DNA of 64,000 bases from the NCBI GenBank assembly GCA_900768435.1, contig CAAGCW010000009.1, forward strand, positions 62,001 through 126,000, in the 5' to 3' direction. Source of the DNA: an uncultured Collinsella sp. (GTDB lineage Bacteria; Actinomycetota; Coriobacteriia; Coriobacteriales; Coriobacteriaceae). Below are positions 21,101 through 28,847 of the stretch, in pieces. Numbering within the stretch: position 1 is the first letter of the stretch; the number at the start of each line of letters is the position of its first letter. Both the position numbers and the translations under genes were made by a program. Under the pieces are notes generated by a model, which saw nothing but the letters and a program-made list of their open reading frames with translations, ran no database searches and had not been told where the DNA came from.

Positions 21101-22830
21101 TCCTCCTCGCTCAGCAGCGGGCACTCCAGACGCACCAGCTGGCAGGCCGTGCGGGAATCCTCGAGCAGGTTGCCGTGGTTGCCCAGGTAGAGCGTAGTCG
21201 AAGTTACCATATGCTCGCGCAGGGCATCGATCGGAGGATTCGTGACCTGGGCGAACAGCTGATAGAAGTAGTCAAAGAACGAACGCGTCTTCTTGGACAG
21301 GCAGGCCAACGGCGCATCGATACCCATCGAGGCGAGCGGGGCCTTGCCCTGCTGGGCCATGGGGCGCACGACCTCGTCAACATCATCCCAGTGATAGCCG
21401 AGCTTGGCCATGCGCACGGCAGCGGGCACCTCGGCATCCTCGGCGGGCGCGGGCGCGGCGGGCTCATCGAGCGCGTCGACGGTCAGCGTCTCCTCGGCAA
21501 TCCAGTCGCGGTAGGGCTTCTCCTTGGCATAGCGGGCGCGCAGCTCGTCGTTGTAGATCACGCGGCCGCGGGCAAAATCGACCTCGAGCATCTGGCCCGG
21601 TCCCAGGCAGCCGCTCGTCAGGATGTTCTCGGGGCGTACCTCGATGGTGCCCACTTCGCTTGCCAGCATAAAGCGGCCATCGCGCGTCACGTAGTAGCGG
21701 GCGGGGCGCAAGCCGTTGCGGTCGAGGGCGGCGCCCAGTGTGCGACCGTCGGTAAAGGCGATGGCCGCCGGGCCGTCCCAGGGCTCCATGAGCATGGACT
21801 GGTAAGCGTCGTAGGCGCGGCGCTCCTCGCTCAGGCTGTCGTTGTGGTCCCACGGCTCGGGCAGCAACATGGACGCGGCACGCGTGAGCGGGCGACCGTT
21901 CATGACCAAGAATTCGAGCACGTTGTCCAGAATCGCGGAGTCGGAACCCTCGCGGTTGATGATGGGCATCACGCGCTCAAGATCGTGCTGTAACACGGGG
22001 CTGTACAGGTTGGGTTCGCGGGCGCGAATCCAGTTGACGTTGCCCTTAAGGGTGTTGATCTCGCCGTTGTGGATGATAAAGCGGTTGGGATGCGCGCGCT
22101 CCCAGCTGGGCGTGGTGTTGGTGGAGTAGCGCGAGTGGACGAGCGCCACCGCCGTCTTGACGGCGGCGTCGTTGAGGTCGATGAAGAAGCGGCGCATCTG
22201 TGTGGCGACCAGCATGCCCTTGTACACGATGGTGCGCGAGCTCATGGAGCACACATAGAAGATCTTGTCGCGCAGGGCAAACTCGGCGTCGGCCTTCTTT
22301 TCGATGGTGCGGCGGCACACGTACAGGCGACGCTCGAAGGCATCGCCGGCGGGCGTGTCGTCGGGGCGGCCCAGGAAGGCCTGCAGGATGGTGGGCATGC
22401 AGGCACGCGCCGTCTCGCCCAGGTCGTGCGGATCGACCGGCACCTCACGCCAAAAGAGCAGCGGCACGCCGGCCTCGGCGCAACCCTCCTCAAACACGCG
22501 GCGGGCATCCTCTACACCCTTGTCGTCCTGCGGGAAGAACAGCATGGCCACGCCATAGTCGCCCTCTGCCGGCAGAATCTGACCGCACTTTTGAGCCTCT
22601 TTGCGAAAAAAGTGATGCGGAACCTGGAACAGGATACCGGCACCGTCGCCGGTGTTCTTCTCGAGTCCCGTGCCGCCGCGGTGCTCCAAGTTGACCAGAA
22701 TGGACAGCGCGTCGTCCAGGATCTGGTGATGGCGCTCACCGTTGATATCGGCAAGCGCGCCGATGCCACATGCATCGTGGTCGAATTCGGGGCGATAAAG
22801 GCCCTGCTGCTGAGCGGAATCTGCCTGCAT
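18133..22830 (-). CDS. gltB: Glutamate synthase large subunit
   Basis: The 1565-residue alpha subunit of glutamate synthase. The class II glutaminase nucleophile is Cys21 in DHDACGIG, implying removal of a 20-residue propeptide as in other GltB proteins. Glutaminase, central, FMN-binding synthase and C-terminal beta-helix (GXGXG) domains follow. The 3Fe-4S ligands are in CLMQRDCQQDTC, and GLVSPPPH-like and GEGGHLPG motifs mark the FMN domain. Ammonia released at the glutaminase site tunnels to the synthase site to form glutamate. It is encoded just upstream of gltD. Repeat array E lies 185 bases upstream of its start, between it and the divergent Nramp gene. The very long antisense frame across this gene is a composition artefact. 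Confidence 0.96.
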   Translation of the reverse strand: MQADSAQQQGLYRPEFDHDACGIGALADINGERHHQILDDALSILVNLEHRGGTGLEKNTGDGAGILFQVPHHFFRKEAQKCGQILPAEGDYGVAMLFFPQDDKGVEDARRVFEEGCAEAGVPLLFWREVPVDPHDLGETARACMPTILQAFLGRPDDTPAGDAFERRLYVCRRTIEKKADAEFALRDKIFYVCSMSSRTIVYKGMLVATQMRRFFIDLNDAAVKTAVALVHSRYSTNTTPSWERAHPNRFIIHNGEINTLKGNVNWIRAREPNLYSPVLQHDLERVMPIINREGSDSAILDNVLEFLVMNGRPLTRAASMLLPEPWDHNDSLSEERRAYDAYQSMLMEPWDGPAAIAFTDGRTLGAALDRNGLRPARYYVTRDGRFMLASEVGTIEVRPENILTSGCLGPGQMLEVDFARGRVIYNDELRARYAKEKPYRDWIAEETLTVDALDEPAAPAPAEDAEVPAAVRMAKLGYHWDDVDEVVRPMAQQGKAPLASMGIDAPLACLSKKTRSFFDYFYQLFAQVTNPPIDALREHMVTSTTLYLGNHGNLLEDSRTACQLVRLECPLLSEEEFDRICAIDRVGFKTRRFRAVYRRDAGEGALQAALKQLAEDVEAAVRDGANIVVLSDRAGAGEVPVPSLLAVGCVHNHLIRAGVRTFADIVVECGDAVSPHDFAALVGYSASGIYPYNAHACIRGLAAHGDLDVTAEQGIANYNKAATAGIVSIMSKMGISTVQSYHSAQIFEAVGFTPEFVNAYFAGTVSRVGGMGVEDVEREQNERYDAALAILKSPAPDQLPTLGLTKWRPLGGEDHLIDPQTVYLLQTACREDSYDTFKEYSARLHRTGRAVRLRDLLDFNASGRTPVSLDEVEPALNIVRRFNTGAMSYGSISKEAHECMAIAMNRLHGRSNSGEGGEDPRRETPLANGDSKNSAIKQVASARFGVTSRYLCSAFEIQIKMAQGAKPGEGGHLPGKKVYPWIAEVRQSTPGIGLISPPPHHDIYSIEDLAELIFDLKNANPGARVSVKLVSEAGVGTIATGVAKGAADKILISGHNGGSGAAARDSIWHAGLPLELGLAEAQQTLLQNGLRSRVVLEADGKLMDGTDVAVACLLGAEEFGFATMPLISMGCLMQRDCQQDTCPAGIATQNCRLRRGFRGKPEHVEHFMLFVAEQLREVMASLGFRTVDEMVGHPECLRQIEVPGNRKANLLDLSPVLASATCEFGAHIPGADGRHFLPQMAADSELDKTLDSTLFVPYTADARAHLRPIRFRADIANVNRCVGTILGNAVTKAHPEGLPVGSITIDCDGSAGQSFGAFLPRGITLNVCGDANDYFGKGLSGGEVSVRPNPHATYKFDENIIVGNVAFFGATSGRGFINGLAGQRFGVRNSGATVVVEGCGNHGCEYMTGGLALILGEVGQNFAAGMTGGVAYVFDQYGTLDARVNHESVELKAPTAGELAQIRELIQEHVDATQSPRGIKLLYSFETMSKHFVKVIPTEYERVLAIVAASEAAGKTHAQAEELAFDIVTGRASAADVARFDIAGGAAGAASVDASSVASTKKEA

Positions 22831-23014
22831 CGCGATCCTCCCCTAGATATTTAGACAGTCAGTTGAATAGGCATACTAGAAGCATCGCCGGCCCGTTGTG
22901 TTTCCCGCCCGTTTCGAAACAATCGCGTAACGCACGCCCTACGAGTGGACACCGCCGACCTCAAGGGCGACAACATAGGCCCCAAGTTCGGCCTGCAAAC
23001 TCACCTCTTCAAAC
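22831..23014. other. gltB upstream region, no gene seen
   Basis: This interval precedes gltB on the minus strand and should contain its promoter and leader. No reading frame or clear RNA structure was identified before array E begins at 23015. Confidence 0.4.
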
Positions 23015-23231
23015 ATCTCAATCTGTAACAGTAAGACCCAATTTCGACGACTAACTGTTACAGATTGAGATGTTTTCGAGAGACGGTTCCGAATGTCTCA
23101 ATCTGTAACATGAAGGGCCGGTTTTGGCGGTCAGCTGTTACAGATCGAGATTTTCCATAGGACCATTTCTTCCTGTCTTGATCTGTAACACCTAGACCCA
23201 ATTTCCATCCCTAGTTAATACAGATCAAGAC
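23015..23231 (+). repeat. 80-base-period dyad array E (3 units)
   Basis: Units start at 23015, 23095 and 23175, exactly 80 bases apart. The first two centres carry the consensus GACCCAATTT or GGGCCGGTTTT on the plus strand. The third unit's right arm is partly decayed (TAATACAGATCAAGAC). The array lies between the divergent gltB and Nramp genes. Confidence 0.9.
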
Positions 23232-23353
23232 ATTTCGGCAATCCCCTTTCACCGTCCCATTCAAATACAACAATTTTGTTAGTCATGGTTAACTTTTAAG
23301 CCTAAAACGGGTATCCTTTGCGGCGTCAAGCAAACGGCACACAGGAGCGCACC

Positions 23354-24610
23354 ATGCTCAACCATCTCAAACAACACTTTGGCTCCCGACGCACCGGTGG
23401 TCACGGAGGCCTAGACATTGCGCGGCATATCGGCCCCGGGCTGCTCGTGACCGTCGGCTTTATCGACCCGGGCAACTGGGCCTCCAATATGGCCGCGGGC
23501 TCGCAGTTTGGCTACGCGCTGCTGTGGATCGTCACGCTGTCCACGATTATGCTCATCGTGCTGCAGCACAACGCGGCTCACCTGGGTATCGCCACGGGCG
23601 CCTGCCTTGCCGAGGCCACGACACGTTACCTCCCCCGCTTCGTCGGGCGTACGGTGCTCGCCAGCGCCTATCTCGCGACCATCGCCACCGCCATGGCCGA
23701 AGTCCTGGGCGGCGCGATTGCCCTTCAAATGCTCTTTGGGCTGCCCGTGCGCGCGGGCTGCGTCATCGTGGCGGCAGTATCGATGGCGATGCTCATGACG
23801 AGCTCCTACAAGCGCGCCGAACGCTGGATCATCGCCTTCGTGGGTGTGGTGGGACTCTCGTTTTTAGCAGAGCTCGCGCTGGTCAAAGTCGACTGGCCGC
23901 AAGCAACCGCAAGCTGGATCATCCCCAGCATGCCTGCCGACTCGGCAACGATTATCGTGAGTGTCCTGGGTGCGGTCGTTATGCCACACAACCTTTTTCT
24001 GCACTCCGAGGTCATCCAATCCATGCACTTCGAAGGCCAAGGCGAGCAAGTTATCGAAGAACGTCTGCACTACGAGCTCTTCGACACGCTCTTTTCGATG
24101 GGCGTGGGCTGGGCAATCAACTCGGCCATGGTCATCCTTGCCGCAACGACCTTCTTTGCGCACGGCATGGTCGTAGACGACCTCGCCGTCGCAGCGGCCA
24201 CGCTCTCCCCCATCTTGGGCCCGGCGAGCTCGACCATCTTTGCGGTAGCGCTGCTGTTCGCGGGACTATCGAGCAGCGTGACAGCGGGCATGGCGGCGGG
24301 AACCATCACTGCGGGCATGTTCGACGAGGAATACGACATCCACGACCGGCATTCCTCGATCGGGGTGGCGGCCTGTTTCGTCGGCGCAGTGACGGCATGC
24401 CTGGTCGTCCCAAATCCTTTTGAAGGTCTCATCTGGAGTCAGGCACTGCTGTCGCTTCAACTGCCGATTACGGTCTTTGTGCTCATACGGCTCACCAGTT
24501 CACCCCGCGTCATGGGCAAATACGCCAACTCGCGCCCACTCAACGCGCTGCTCGTAGGGATCGGTGCCATCGTGACGATTCTCGATGTCGTGTTGCTAAC
24601 GGGGATGTAA
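23354..24610 (+). CDS. mntH: Nramp family divalent metal (Mn/Fe) transporter
   Basis: A 418-residue proton-coupled metal importer of the inner membrane. The metal site is complete: DPGNW at residues 38-42 in helix 1 and MPHNLFLHS in helix 6. About eleven hydrophobic segments follow the polar N-terminus (LNHLKQHFGS). The start at 23354 follows ACAGGAG; an in-frame upstream start at 23318 has no ribosome site. It is a single-gene transcript bounded by array E upstream and array F downstream, 27 bases after the stop. The AT-rich stretch at 23270-23300 with GTTAGTCATGGTTAAC could be a metal-regulator site, but that is a guess. The manganese preference is assumed from the family. Confidence 0.9.
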   Translation: MLNHLKQHFGSRRTGGHGGLDIARHIGPGLLVTVGFIDPGNWASNMAAGSQFGYALLWIVTLSTIMLIVLQHNAAHLGIATGACLAEATTRYLPRFVGRTVLASAYLATIATAMAEVLGGAIALQMLFGLPVRAGCVIVAAVSMAMLMTSSYKRAERWIIAFVGVVGLSFLAELALVKVDWPQATASWIIPSMPADSATIIVSVLGAVVMPHNLFLHSEVIQSMHFEGQGEQVIEERLHYELFDTLFSMGVGWAINSAMVILAATTFFAHGMVVDDLAVAAATLSPILGPASSTIFAVALLFAGLSSSVTAGMAAGTITAGMFDEEYDIHDRHSSIGVAACFVGAVTACLVVPNPFEGLIWSQALLSLQLPITVFVLIRLTSSPRVMGKYANSRPLNALLVGIGAIVTILDVVLLTGM

Positions 24611-24637
24611 TGGGACGGGGCACCTACCCAGGCAAAC

Positions 24638-24854
24638 GTCTCGATCTGTAACATCTAGACCCGCTTTTGATGTCTAGATGTTACAGATCGAGATCATTCC
24701 GAGGGACAGCTCCGTTTGTCTCAATCTGTAACAAGTGGACCCAATTTCCACCGTTAGATGTTACAGGTTGAGACCTTCTGCCGGACGGTTTTGGTTTGTC
24801 TCGATCTGTAACAGGAAGACCCGTTTTGAGCCGTTAGACGTTACAGATTAAGAC
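24638..24854 (+). repeat. 80-base-period dyad array F (3 units)
   Basis: Units start at 24638, 24718 and 24798, exactly 80 bases apart, with centres TCTAGACCCGCTTTT, AGTGGACCCAATTT and GGAAGACCCGTTTT. The linkers between units are related to each other (GAGGGACAGCTCCGTTT, GCCGGACGGTTTTGGTTT), which argues against CRISPR spacers. The array begins 27 bases after the Nramp stop. Confidence 0.92.
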
Positions 24855-24926
24855 AAAAGGTCGGCCGGACTCACAACAGACAGGATCGGCCAACAGCAAC
24901 CGTGATCCCTTGGGGGCGGAGGAAAA

Positions 24927-24956
24927 GGGCCCCGGCCGAGAATTCGACCGAGGCCC
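24927..24956 (-). terminator. Terminator of the rubredoxin gene
   Basis: On the minus strand GGGCCTCGGTCGA pairs with TCGGCCGGGGCCC (two mismatches) and is followed by UUUUCC. It sits about 40 bases after the rubredoxin stop codon. Confidence 0.85.
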
Positions 24957-24998
24957 TTGGACAGAGCTATGTGTTGCTACAAGCCGCGTGCCGACGAG

Positions 24999-25142
24999 CT
25001 ACTCCTCGACGAGCTCAAACTGATCGGGACCGACGCCGCAGACCGGGCACACGTAGTCCTCGGGCAGCTCGGGCGTGTCGACCTCAACCTCGTAACCGCA
25101 AACGATGCACACGAACTTATACGTCTTCTTCTCCTCAGCCAT
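24999..25142 (-). CDS. Rubredoxin
   Basis: A 47-residue rubredoxin, a small cytoplasmic iron carrier that moves single electrons. The four iron ligands are in place: Cys12 and Cys15 (CIVCG) and Cys32 and Cys35 (CPVCG). The protein is slightly shorter than the usual 52-54 residues, and it has GVGPDQFE after the second knuckle where classical members have GxxKxxFE. The ATG at 25142 with GAGAGGAG upstream is preferred over a longer frame starting at 25181. The next gene upstream on the same strand encodes a flavin reductase-like protein; the pair suggests an oxygen- or peroxide-detoxifying electron chain typical of anaerobes, but that link is inferred from proximity. Confidence 0.92.
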   Translation of the reverse strand: MAEEKKTYKFVCIVCGYEVEVDTPELPEDYVCPVCGVGPDQFELVEE

Positions 25143-25231
25143 GATGTTCTCCTCTCGAACGCGACTGGTGATGTACTTCATCTATTAGTATAGATTCTCA
25201 ATAATATAATGCAAGTATTTTTAAAACATTT

Positions 25232-25735
25232 CTAGCCTTGATACGAGGACGCCTTCGGAGGCGTCTTGCCCTTCAGGACCTTATGGTAGTAATCGTAGGT
25301 GAGCGGCGTCTCGTCACTCAAGCGCTCGGCATCCTCGACCTCGCCGATAAACAGTAGATGCGTGCCAACATCCACAGTGTCGATCAAATGGCAGCTAAAC
25401 AGGGCCGCCGCGTGCTCGGGCACATAGGGCATGCCCAGAGCCGTCTCGCGGGTCTCGTATTTGGCAAACTTGTCATAATCGCTGCTGGTGCGGAACCCAA
25501 AGTTACCGATGTAGAGCATATCGGCGGTCTGATCGATCACGGTCAGCGCGAACGCTTTGGCCGAAGCGATGACGCCCGAGGTGACGTTGTCCTTGTTCAC
25601 GGCGATCGAAATACGCGGCGGCATGGACGTCACCTGCACCGCTGTGTTGATGACGCAGCCGGCGCGCAGCCCGTCTGCCGCGGCGCTCACCACGTACAGG
25701 CCGCTCGGCATGGTAAAGAACGCAGTTTTGTCCAT
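25232..25735 (-). CDS. Flavin reductase-like (FMN-binding split-barrel) protein
   Basis: A 167-residue member of the flavin reductase-like family, which binds FMN and passes electrons from NAD(P)H or a rubredoxin. Family features are the start MDKTAFFTMPSGLYVVSA, GCVINTAVQVTSMPPRISIAVNKDN (flavin phosphate region), and CHLIDTVDVGTHLLFIGEV near the C-terminus. The ATG at 25735 is chosen for its GGGGAG site; the longer frame starts within a terminator and repeat. Anaerobes often fuse this domain to a rubredoxin domain (high-molecular-weight rubredoxin); here a separate rubredoxin gene lies 89 bases downstream, which fits a two-protein version of the same system. Confidence 0.88.
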   Translation of the reverse strand: MDKTAFFTMPSGLYVVSAAADGLRAGCVINTAVQVTSMPPRISIAVNKDNVTSGVIASAKAFALTVIDQTADMLYIGNFGFRTSSDYDKFAKYETRETALGMPYVPEHAAALFSCHLIDTVDVGTHLLFIGEVEDAERLSDETPLTYDYYHKVLKGKTPPKASSYQG

Positions 25736-25789
25736 AACGATCACTCCCCTAGCTCGGGTTGGAACCTCATGGATGTATGTACCCACAAA

Positions 25790-25820
25790 AAAGGCAGCGC
25801 CCATAACGGACGCCGCCTTT
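25790..25820 (-). terminator. Terminator of the TPR-smpB operon
   Basis: On the minus strand AAAGGCGGCG pairs with CGCTGCCTTT (one mismatch) and runs into six U residues. It ends transcription coming from smpB and sits just upstream of the flavin reductase gene. Confidence 0.85.
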
Positions 25821-25862
25821 GAAACATATGTGTCAGAACAGTAAGAAAGATGAGACACCCGC

Positions 25863-25929
25863 AGTTGCGGTGAAATAGGGACTGAATAGCCCCTCAAACA
25901 GGCAAAACAGTCCGTATTCCACCGCAACT
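25863..25929. repeat. 67-base palindrome, copy 1
   Basis: 22-base arms beginning AGTTGCGGTGAAATAGGGA and ending TCCACCGCAACT, 67 bases overall, 12 bases after the smpB stop codon. A second copy with the same total length is at 39713-39779. Confidence 0.85.
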
Positions 25930-25941
25930 TATGAAGGACGG

Positions 25942-26412
25942 TCAGCGGTTGCGTTCCTTGAGGGCGCGGTCGATCTCGCGTTGGACATCACGCTTGGCCA
26001 TGTCCTCGCGCTTGTCGTAGAGCTTCTTGCCGCGACCCAGGCCCAGCAGCAGTTTTACGCGACCGTCGGTATTAAAGTAGAGCTCCAACGGAACCAGCGC
26101 ATAACCACGGTTGCGAAGTTTGCCGTCAAGAAAGTCGATCTCCTTGCGGTGCAGCAGCAGACGGCGCCGACGGTCGGGATCGCGATTCCACACGCCACCA
26201 TGGCTATAAGGGTGGATATGCAGACCGACGAGCCAGCACTCACCGCCACGAATCAGTGCGAAGGTATCAGTAATCTGGCACGCGCGCTCGCGAATCGACT
26301 TGACCTCGGTACCGCTCAGCTCAATACCGCACTCAAACGTCTCATCGATAAAGTACTCGTGATGTGCCGAGCGATTCTTGGAAATGAGCTTGCGCTCGCG
26401 CTTACTGGGCAT
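25942..26412 (-). CDS. smpB: SsrA-binding protein SmpB
   Basis: A 156-residue tmRNA-binding protein that delivers SsrA RNA to stalled ribosomes. The family motifs are clear: NRSAHHEYFIDETFECGIEL, GTEVKSIRERACQITDTFA, HIHPYSHG, the RGYALVPLELYF strand, and a basic C-terminal tail (KLYDKREDMAKRDVQREIDRALKER) that enters the mRNA channel. The start at 26412 follows AAGGAGG and overlaps the end of the upstream TPR gene by 11 bases, so the two are translationally coupled. The tmRNA gene itself is not in the window. A palindrome and an intrinsic terminator follow. Confidence 0.95.
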   Translation of the reverse strand: MPSKRERKLISKNRSAHHEYFIDETFECGIELSGTEVKSIRERACQITDTFALIRGGECWLVGLHIHPYSHGGVWNRDPDRRRRLLLHRKEIDFLDGKLRNRGYALVPLELYFNTDGRVKLLLGLGRGKKLYDKREDMAKRDVQREIDRALKERNR

Positions 26413-27319
26413 CGCCGGCCTCCTTGGCGCCATCGGCGTTTGAGCCCGCAGCCTCGCGCTTTGCCCTGCGCTCGGCATTAAGCTCGGCATCGCTCTCGCG
26501 CACCAGCTTGATAATCGCCGCGCATGCCTCCTCGCCCACCAGGTCGCGGGCACGGACCGTCAGACGCGTAGCCTCCTGCTTGTCGCCGTCGCTTGCAGCA
26601 TCGGTCGCGCACATGATCAGGCAGATGGCGATCTCGGCCGAAGGCGAGGTCGGCACGCCCTGCAGGGCGAGCTCACCCATCACATGGTCGTCACTCTCGT
26701 CCGCGGCATCCGGATAGGTGGTATGGATCTTGTTGAGCAGGCGCGTCGTATGCGCATCATTGGGCGCCAGGCGCAGCGCCAGACGCGCGCAGCCCACGGC
26801 AGCCGAAATGTTCTCGGTCTCGGGCTCCAAGAAGTACTGACCCAAATTGGTGTAGGCGCGTGCGGCGCACTTACCGTCGCTCGCGCGCTCCAGCACCGAG
26901 AACGAGAGCGATGCCCACTCCTGCTTGTCCTCGAGCGCGCGGAACAGCTCGGCCAAGTCCAAGCGATAGTTGCAGTTCATGGGATCCCAACGCACGGCCT
27001 GCATCAGGGCATTCCGAGCACTCACATAATCCTGCTGGCGAATGTAGGCAAACGCCATGTCGGAGTACAGGCGGTCAAAGGGAACCTCGACCTGCACCAG
27101 CTCGCGCGGATCCTTCTCCACGCGGCGATAGGCCAGGCGCTCAAACTTGCTGTCGAAGCTAAAGTACTGGCGCTTCTCCTCCGTCTTGCACTCAGCGTCG
27201 ATATACTCCTCGGCGAGCTCCACCAGACGCTCAAGCAGCGGCGTCGCCGTAGCCAGGTCGCCCTGCGCCAGATAGTTCTCGGCATACGTGATGTCTTCCA
27301 AGCTGATAGGCAGGTCCAT
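26402..27319 (-). CDS. Tetratricopeptide repeat protein
   Basis: A 305-residue soluble protein made mostly of TPR-like helical pairs: ENYLAQGDLATATPLLERLVEL near the start, DMAFAYIRQQDYVSARNALMQAVRWDP (about 87-113) and YTNLGQYFLEPETENISAAVGCARLALRLAPND (about 156-188). The C-terminus is a charged Ala/Arg/Glu tail. TPR proteins mediate protein contacts; the partner here is unknown. It starts at the ATG at 27319 after GAGGAG and overlaps smpB by 11 bases. The tRNA genes lie just upstream on the same strand, with their own terminator in between. Confidence 0.82.
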   Translation of the reverse strand: MDLPISLEDITYAENYLAQGDLATATPLLERLVELAEEYIDAECKTEEKRQYFSFDSKFERLAYRRVEKDPRELVQVEVPFDRLYSDMAFAYIRQQDYVSARNALMQAVRWDPMNCNYRLDLAELFRALEDKQEWASLSFSVLERASDGKCAARAYTNLGQYFLEPETENISAAVGCARLALRLAPNDAHTTRLLNKIHTTYPDAADESDDHVMGELALQGVPTSPSAEIAICLIMCATDAASDGDKQEATRLTVRARDLVGEEACAAIIKLVRESDAELNAERRAKREAAGSNADGAKEAGDAQ

Positions 27320-27382
27320 GACAACTCCTCGGTCCGGGCGGCAGACTCAACGCGCGCCTTAAATATCGGTCAATACACAAAA

Positions 27383-27406
27383 CCCGGGTCTCTTACGAGG
27401 CCCGGG
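27383..27406 (-). terminator. Terminator after the tRNA pair
   Basis: The minus-strand stem CCCGGGCCTC/GAGACCCGGG with a GTAA loop, followed by UUUUG. It ends the tRNA transcript ahead of the TPR gene. Confidence 0.88.
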
Positions 27407-27416
27407 CGTTCAATTT

Positions 27417-27493
27417 TGGTAGCCCGTACCAGATTCGAACTGGTGATCTCCGCCTTGAGAGGGCGGCGTCCTAAACCGCTAGACGAACGGGCC
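27417..27493 (-). tRNA. tRNA-Glu (anticodon CTC)
   Basis: A complete cloverleaf with encoded CCA (27417-27419). The anticodon loop CTCTCAA gives CTC. The anticodon stem CCGCC/GGCGG, the T arm ACCAG-TTCGAAT-CTGGT and a seven-pair acceptor with a G-U first pair all fit. It lies 18 bases downstream of tRNA-Gln on the same strand. Confidence 0.95.
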
Positions 27494-27510
27494 ATATGTA
27501 GCAAATGCAA

Positions 27511-27584
27511 TGGCTGGGATGGAGGGAGTCGAACCCCCATTGACGGAACCAGAATCCGCTGTCCTGCCATTAGACGACATCCCA
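27511..27584 (-). tRNA. tRNA-Gln (anticodon CTG)
   Basis: A cloverleaf with encoded CCA (27511-27513), acceptor TGGGATG, anticodon loop TTCTGGT giving CTG, and T loop GTTCGACTC. It is the first of the two tRNA genes in this minus-strand transcript. Confidence 0.95.
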
Positions 27585-27850
27585 ATGACTGCATCGCTGC
27601 GCTCGGCTGTGCCTTTGCGCAAGAAAGAAATATACGGGAAGTCCGGCCGTGACGCAAGCCCCAATTTTGACTTTTTTGAAATTCAATCAAATACGGCCAA
27701 CACGTGAAGGACCTGTGAAGTCGACCGCTGCACACGAAGGGCAAAACGCCGCGAGCGGTAGCCGTCAACCGTTGGCAGATTCTACCGCGAAAACGATAGC
27801 ACCAGGCAACACAATCGAAGTATCAATGATCACGTAGATATCGAGGCGCC

Positions 27851-28261
27851 ATGGACGAAGAGCTTGATTACCTATGGGAGACCCTGGGCCTCGAGATCAC
27901 TGCTGACCTTTGGCCCGAACGGGACAAAATCCATCCCACTCTGCGCCCCGCCATCACGGTGATGCAGGCAAAATACCGCCGTGCATCCTTTTTGATCATG
28001 CGGATGTCATGGCACGCGGGACTCCCCGACCTTAAGCGAATCCAGGCAAGCCTCGTCGAGCTGTCCGGTATGCCGACCGTCATATCCGAGGCGCACCTGG
28101 AGCAGCGCCAGCGCGAGCGACTGCAACAGCAGCGGATCCCCTTTATCTGCCCCGGCGTTCAGGCATATCTGCCCTTTATGGACGAGGAGTACTGGAGCGG
28201 CAAGCCCAACAAGCACGTAAAGGTCTACGATCCGCACGAATGGGCGCAGTTGGAGGACTGA
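27851..28261 (+). CDS. Small hypothetical protein
   Basis: A 136-residue soluble protein. The segment RQRERLQQQRIPFICPGVQAYLPF resembles a strand-turn seen in some small regulator-like proteins of Gram-positive bacteria, including MarR-like wing regions, but the similarity is too short to name a function. The ATG at 27851 has only a weak upstream AGG. Composition matches its neighbours. It converges on the ArsC/Spx-like gene, and a tandem palindrome lies between their stop codons. Confidence 0.65.
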   Translation: MDEELDYLWETLGLEITADLWPERDKIHPTLRPAITVMQAKYRRASFLIMRMSWHAGLPDLKRIQASLVELSGMPTVISEAHLEQRQRERLQQQRIPFICPGVQAYLPFMDEEYWSGKPNKHVKVYDPHEWAQLED

Positions 28262-28280
28262 CTGGGGCAAGCCTGCCGGC

Positions 28281-28389
28281 GGAAAGTGCGTCCCAGATTT
28301 CAAGCTCAAACTGGTCCCCACTTTCCCATCGAGCCCTCAACCGGAAACCGTATCCCGTAATCGAAGCTCAAAACGGGTCGCACGTTCCG
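28281..28389. repeat. Tandem palindrome pair, 62-base period
   Basis: Two related hairpins in tandem: GGAAAGTGCGTCCCA with TGGTCCCCACTTTCC (28281-28326) and CGGAAACCGTATCCCGT with ACGGGTCGCACGTTCCG (28342-28389). Both loops contain AAGCTCAAA, 62 bases apart. The pair lies between two convergent stop codons and may act as a bidirectional terminator. Confidence 0.75.
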
Positions 28390-28395
28390 CAGCCG

Positions 28396-28755
28396 CTACA
28401 GCAACGCCTCGGCCCAAGCCGATTCCCTAAAGCCGGGAATCGCAAAGTCGTCGCCCACCAGCAGTGGGCGCTTAACCAGCATACCGTCGGTCGCCAGCAG
28501 CTCGTAGCACTCTCGATCCGTCATGCCCGCATCCAGACGCGCCTTCAGGCCCAGCTCTCGATATTTCATACCCGACGAATTAAAGAAACGCCGCACCGGC
28601 AGCCCCGAACGAGCAATCCAGGTCGCAAGCTCATCGGCCGTGGGATTGTCCAAAACGATATCGCGGTTGATATACTCTACCCCGTGTTCGTCCAGCCATG
28701 CCTTGGCCTTCTTACAGGTCGAGCACTTGGGATATTCAACAAACAGTACGGTCAT
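28396..28755 (-). CDS. ArsC/Spx family protein
   Basis: A 119-residue thioredoxin-fold protein of the arsenate reductase/Spx group. The N-terminal YPKCSTCKKAKAWLDEHG holds the CxxC pair used as a redox switch in Spx-like proteins and as the catalytic site in some ArsC-like reductases. GMLVKRPLLV carries the family Arg-Pro turn. The full-length fold is present. The ATG at 28755 has GGAGG upstream. No arsenic genes are nearby, so a stress-regulator or generic reductase role is as likely as arsenate reduction. It is a separate transcript from mupG, whose stop lies 93 bases upstream. Confidence 0.86.
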   Translation of the reverse strand: MTVLFVEYPKCSTCKKAKAWLDEHGVEYINRDIVLDNPTADELATWIARSGLPVRRFFNSSGMKYRELGLKARLDAGMTDRECYELLATDGMLVKRPLLVGDDFAIPGFRESAWAEALL

Positions 28756-28847
28756 GGGAATCCTCCGAATATAGATCGGCCAACGCAGGCACACGCCACA
28801 CGAGGCGCCTTCGCATGATGGGCCAATTGTAGCCCACGGGTCACACA

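Noticed and set aside
27370..27768. A 132-codon minus-strand frame
   Set aside because: It runs straight through both tRNA genes and their terminator.
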